DNA of 64,000 nucleotides from NCBI RefSeq assembly GCF_900454835.1, contig NZ_UGTM01000002.1, positions 682,001 through 746,000 of the forward strand, written 5' to 3'. The translations under genes and the position numbers were made by a program. This stretch comes from Prevotella denticola. GTDB taxonomy: Bacteria > Bacteroidota > Bacteroidia > Bacteroidales > Bacteroidaceae. Below are positions 60,623 through 64,000 of the stretch, piece by piece (position 1 is the stretch's first letter; each line of letters begins with the position of its first letter). The notes below the pieces were generated by a model that was not told the origin of the DNA, searched no databases, and saw only the letters and a program-made list of their open reading frames with translations.

Positions 60623-62368
60623 ATGGACAATAACCAGACTCTTATCGCCCAGTGCGAGGGTAAAGCAAAGCAGTGGTTGTCTCCCGCTTTCGACAAGGAG
60701 ACCCGTTCAGCCGTAGAGGCTATGATCAGCAATGAGGACAAGACCGAACTCATTGAAAGTTTTTACAAGGACCTGGAATTTGGTACAGGCGGCCTCAGAG
60801 GCATCATGGGAGCCGGGTCCAACCGCATGAACATCTATACGGTCGGCATGGCTACGCAGGGGTTTGCCAATTACCTGAAGATCAATTTCAGAGGAAAGAA
60901 GCAAATCAGTGTGGTTGTCTGTCATGACTGCCGCAACAATTCCCGCCTCTTTGCCGAGACGGTAGCCAATATCTTCTCTGCCAACGGTATCAAGGTCTTT
61001 CTCTTCGAGGATCTCCGTCCGACACCGGAATGCTCTTTTGCCATCCGTTATCTGAAGGCACAGGCAGGCGTGAACATCACGGCAAGCCACAATCCACGCG
61101 AATACAACGGATACAAGGCTTACTGGGAAGACGGTGCGCAGGTGCTTGCTCCACACGACAAGGGCATCATCGACGAGGTGGCTAAGGTAAAGGTTGAAGA
61201 TGTAAAGTTCGAGGGGGACAAGAAGTTGATACAGATTATCGGTGAGGATATAGACAAGCCGTATCTTGACCAGGTGAAGACCGTCAGTATCGACCCGGAG
61301 GTCATCAAGCACCAGCACGATCTGAAAATCGTCTATACACCGCTGCATGGTGCCGGGCGTGTAATGATTCCACGTTCATTGGCGTTATGGGGTTTTGACA
61401 ATGTCCACTGTGTGAAGGAGCAGATGGTGAAGGATGGAAACTTCCCGACCGTCGACCGTCCTAATCCGGAGATTGCGGAGGCACTGACCCTCGGACTGCG
61501 TGATGCGAAGGCACTTGACGCTGATATTCTGATGGCTTCCGACCCGGATGCAGACCGTGTCGGCATGGCCTGCAAGAACAGCAAGGGCGAATGGGTGCTG
61601 ATCAACGGCAACCAGACCTGTCTGATCTTCTTGTGGTATATCATCACCAACCGTCAGGCTGTGGGGAAGATGAAGCCGACCGACTTCATCGTCAAGACGA
61701 TAGTTACGACGGAGGTTATCCGGAAGATTGCTGAAAAACAGCATGTGGAGATGCGCGACTGCTATACGGGCTTCAAGTGGATTGCCCGTGAGATTGCACT
61801 CTCGGAAGGCAAACAGCAGTACATCGGAGGTGGAGAGGAAAGCTACGGCTTCCTTGCAGAAGACTTCGTACGCGACAAGGATGCTGTCAGCGCATGCTCT
61901 CTGTTGGCTGAAATCTGTGCCTACGCCAAGGATCATGGCAAGACTTTGTACGATATTCTTATGGACATCTATCTGGAGTACGGTTATAGCCATGAGTTCA
62001 CAATCAACGTGGAACGACCGGGCAAGAGCGGTGCTGATGAGATCCAACAGATGATGAAGAATTTCCGATCCAATCCTCCAAAGGATATTGGCGGAAGCGT
62101 GATAGATACTTACAAGGACTTCCAGAGTCTGGAGATTACCAAGACTGACGGTTCCAAGAAGAAGATGGATATGCCGGACACAAGCAATGTTCTCCAGTGG
62201 TTCTGTACGGATGGTACCAAGGTGAGTGTTCGTCCATCGGGCACTGAGCCGAAGATCAAGTTCTACCTGGAAATCAAAGACACCATGAAATCGGCTTCCG
62301 ACTTCCCTGCATGTGAGAAACGTGCCGGCGAAAAGATCGAGGCAATCAAGAAAAGCCTGGGGCTGTAA
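60623..62368 (+). CDS. Phosphoglucomutase/phosphomannomutase-type phosphohexomutase
   Basis: This 581-residue alpha-D-phosphohexomutase has all four signatures: phosphoserine loop TASHNPREYNGYK, metal-binding MASDPDADRVGMA, sugar-binding YIGGGEESYGF and phosphate-binding RPSGTEPKIKFYL. The length and the GTGGLRGIMGAGSNRMN N-terminus match the PgcA-type branch that interconverts glucose-1-phosphate and glucose-6-phosphate, or related sugars. It supplies precursors for glycan synthesis. Monocistronic. Confidence 0.95.
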   Translation: MDNNQTLIAQCEGKAKQWLSPAFDKETRSAVEAMISNEDKTELIESFYKDLEFGTGGLRGIMGAGSNRMNIYTVGMATQGFANYLKINFRGKKQISVVVCHDCRNNSRLFAETVANIFSANGIKVFLFEDLRPTPECSFAIRYLKAQAGVNITASHNPREYNGYKAYWEDGAQVLAPHDKGIIDEVAKVKVEDVKFEGDKKLIQIIGEDIDKPYLDQVKTVSIDPEVIKHQHDLKIVYTPLHGAGRVMIPRSLALWGFDNVHCVKEQMVKDGNFPTVDRPNPEIAEALTLGLRDAKALDADILMASDPDADRVGMACKNSKGEWVLINGNQTCLIFLWYIITNRQAVGKMKPTDFIVKTIVTTEVIRKIAEKQHVEMRDCYTGFKWIAREIALSEGKQQYIGGGEESYGFLAEDFVRDKDAVSACSLLAEICAYAKDHGKTLYDILMDIYLEYGYSHEFTINVERPGKSGADEIQQMMKNFRSNPPKDIGGSVIDTYKDFQSLEITKTDGSKKKMDMPDTSNVLQWFCTDGTKVSVRPSGTEPKIKFYLEIKDTMKSASDFPACEKRAGEKIEAIKKSLGL

Positions 62369-62432
62369 GAGATAGAATGCAGTCGGTCTTGTTCCATTCC
62401 ATGAGATTGGGACAAGGTATAAAACAAAAAGA

Positions 62433-62484
62433 AAACAGGAGTTTCCATAAAACTTGATTATGGAAACTCCTGTTTTCTTTTTGT
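62433..62484. terminator. Bidirectional terminator between convergent mutase and clpC
   Basis: AGAAAACAGGAGTTTCCATAA and its complement flank ACTTGA, a perfect stem of about 20 bp with A- and T-runs on either side. It serves both the mutase gene and clpC. Confidence 0.9.
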
Positions 62485-62524
62485 ATGTGTCCCTCCTCAC
62501 ATATAGAGGCTCGGGGGGTGGAAC

Positions 62525-64000
62525 TTACTCTGCAATATGATGAAGGCCTTGTTCTTCAGATTGCGAGACAGTGTCAAACGTCAGCCTGTTACGGTCTTTC
62601 TCTTTGGATATGACGATGGTGTCGGCGGTCTTGATGTTGCCCGAGAGAATCAGCTCACATAATCCATCCTCGATATAGTTCTGGATGGCTCGCTTCAACG
62701 GCCGGGCGCCGAACTGAACATCGTATCCCTTGATCGCTACAAACTCTTTGGCCTCATCTGTTATCTCCATCTTATAGCCCAGTTCATGTACACGTCTGAA
62801 CAGGCCTTTCAGCTCGATGTTGATAATTTTCTTTATCGCGTCGAGATCCAATTGATCGAAAGTGACGATTTCGTCCAGACGATTCAGAAACTCGGGAGCA
62901 AACTGTTTGCTCAGGCTCTTCTGGATGATGGAACGAGCACGCTGCTTGTCGCCTTCACTCTGCGAAAGACCGTTCAGGCCTGTTGCCTTGAAGCCGATAC
63001 CCTGTCCGAACTCCTTCAACTGTCGTGTTCCGGCATTTGAGGTCATGATGATGACCGTATTGCGGAAATCTATCAGCCGGCCGTTTCCATCTGTCAGTCT
63101 GCCTTCATCAAGAACCTGCAGAAGCATATTGAATACATTGCCGTGTGCTTTCTCTATTTCGTCCAGCAGAACAATGGAGTAGGGATGGCGACGTACTTTC
63201 TCCGTCAGCTGTCCGCCTTCTTCATAGCCGACATAGCCCGGAGGTGCTCCGACAAGACGGGAAGTGTTGAAACTCTCGGTATACTCACTCATATCTATTC
63301 GGATCAGGGCATCCGAAGAACCGAACATCATTTCAGCCAGTCGTTTGGCAAGATAAGTCTTTCCGACACCAGTAGGACCCAGAAACATGAAAGCGCCGAT
63401 CGGGTGGTTAGGGTCTTTCAATCCCACACGGTTACGCTGGATGGCTTTCACCATCTTGTCAATGGCAGCATCCTGGGCAATGACAACCCTCTTCAGCTCG
63501 GCATCCATGTTCTTCAAGCGGACTCCCTCTGCTTCCTGCATACGCTGTACCGGGACACCTGTCATCATGGAGACAACACCGGCAATGTCCTCCTCGCTGA
63601 TTTCAAGCTTTTCGTCAGCATCTCCTTTCTGCCATTTCTCCTGTTCATTCTTCAGGGTCTGCTCAAGCTCCGTCTGTCTGTCACGGAAGCTGGCGGCCAG
63701 TTCAAAGTTCTGGTTCTTCACCGCAGCCTGCTTCTTCTCCTGCGTCGTCTCAATCTCCTTCTGAATATCCAGAATCGCCTGTGGAATCTTCACATGCTGC
63801 AAATGTACACGTGAACCTGCTTCGTCAATTATATCGATTGCCTTATCGGGAAAGAACCTGTCTGTGATGTATCTGTCAGCATACTTTACACAGGCTTTCA
63901 GCGCATCATCTGTGTAGACAACATGATGGTGGGCTTCATAGCGGTCCTTTATATTCTCGAGAATCTGGAGGGTCTCGTCAACTGTCGTCGGTTCGACCTG
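62525..64000 (-). CDS. clpC: ATP-dependent Clp protease ATP-binding subunit ClpC (5' end outside the window)
   Basis: The 491 residues visible are the C-terminal part. In order they contain the end of the first AAA+ domain (DRFFPDKAIDIIDEAGS), a UVR-like middle segment (FELAASFRDRQTELEQ) and the second AAA+ domain with Walker A GPTGVGKT and Walker B IVLLDEIEKAH. The C-terminal D2-small domain follows (RPLKRAIQNYIEDGLCELIL). ClpC unfolds substrates for ClpP, usually with a McsB/MecA-type adaptor. The frame is open to the window edge, so the start lies beyond 64000. A stop at 62525 fits the usual C-terminus. Confidence 0.96.
   Translation of the reverse strand, partial: QVEPTTVDETLQILENIKDRYEAHHHVVYTDDALKACVKYADRYITDRFFPDKAIDIIDEAGSRVHLQHVKIPQAILDIQKEIETTQEKKQAAVKNQNFELAASFRDRQTELEQTLKNEQEKWQKGDADEKLEISEEDIAGVVSMMTGVPVQRMQEAEGVRLKNMDAELKRVVIAQDAAIDKMVKAIQRNRVGLKDPNHPIGAFMFLGPTGVGKTYLAKRLAEMMFGSSDALIRIDMSEYTESFNTSRLVGAPPGYVGYEEGGQLTEKVRRHPYSIVLLDEIEKAHGNVFNMLLQVLDEGRLTDGNGRLIDFRNTVIIMTSNAGTRQLKEFGQGIGFKATGLNGLSQSEGDKQRARSIIQKSLSKQFAPEFLNRLDEIVTFDQLDLDAIKKIINIELKGLFRRVHELGYKMEITDEAKEFVAIKGYDVQFGARPLKRAIQNYIEDGLCELILSGNIKTADTIVISKEKDRNRLTFDTVSQSEEQGLHHIAE

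Noticed and set aside
61385..62500. 371-codon minus-strand open frame
   Set aside because: Antisense to the phosphohexomutase, which carries all family signatures; it also runs through the shared terminator.

Overview
The window looks like a chromosome segment of a Bacteroidota bacterium, most likely Prevotellaceae. This rests on the promoter style (TTTG, about 20 bp, then TAnnTTTG, just upstream of most gene starts), the near absence of Shine-Dalgarno sequences, and the gene families: DUF4491, DUF1573, DUF2582, GH92, a Bacteroidota-type fused aspartokinase-homoserine dehydrogenase and an IS982 element. The assignment is inferred from sequence character, not from a database search. No rRNA, tRNA or CRISPR array was recognised.

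Layout. 0-3.1 kb: an aldo/keto reductase flanked by two identical 49-bp direct repeats, a PerR-type peroxide regulator and a flavin reductase-like protein. 3.2-6.7 kb: a minus-strand phosphate-scavenging group (class A acid phosphatase, OprP-like porin, histidine acid phosphatase). 6.9-10.1 kb: a very large lipoprotein/propeller/coiled-coil sensor without a recognisable kinase. 10.8-23.1 kb: housekeeping and stress genes (DUF417 membrane protein, FAD-dependent dehydrogenase, thrA, rnz, a lipoprotein, mazG, valS, a DUF2461 gene, nth). 23.2-24.9 kb: a peptidase E gene split by an IS982-family element with a perfect 9-bp target duplication. 25.0-31.6 kb: a small membrane protein, a strong candidate small RNA, and a sialic-acid use cluster (O-acetylesterase, mutarotase, MFS transporter, N-acetylneuraminate lyase). 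31.8-32.8 kb: L-asparaginase I.

32.8-35.5 kb is a decayed region: a tandem 11-bp repeat, gene fragments, and a two-gene AAA-ATPase module broken by frameshifts and a stop codon. 35.5-48.6 kb is a visibly AT-rich surface-polysaccharide locus: flippase, polymerase, six glycosyltransferase-type genes, a frameshifted acyltransferase, and a sub-cluster (cytidylyltransferase fused to a Gfo/Idh/MocA oxidoreductase, then an SDR, then LicD) that suggests a CDP-activated polyol or similar group transferred through a phosphodiester. It runs directly into a GC-richer secreted GH92 mannosidase gene.

51-64 kb: a Tyr/Asn-rich lipoprotein, a GmrSD-like (DUF262/DUF1524) putative restriction gene, a BASS-like transporter with an SGNH hydrolase, two small winged-helix-like genes, aspS, a DUF1573 gene, a DUF4491 gene, a phosphohexomutase, and the 3' part of clpC. 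A dispersed intergenic repeat of about 230 bp occurs three times (near 1.3, 10.4 and 56.1 kb), always outside genes, with conserved ends and a conserved core. It and the candidate small RNA at 25.4 kb are the least explained non-coding signals here.
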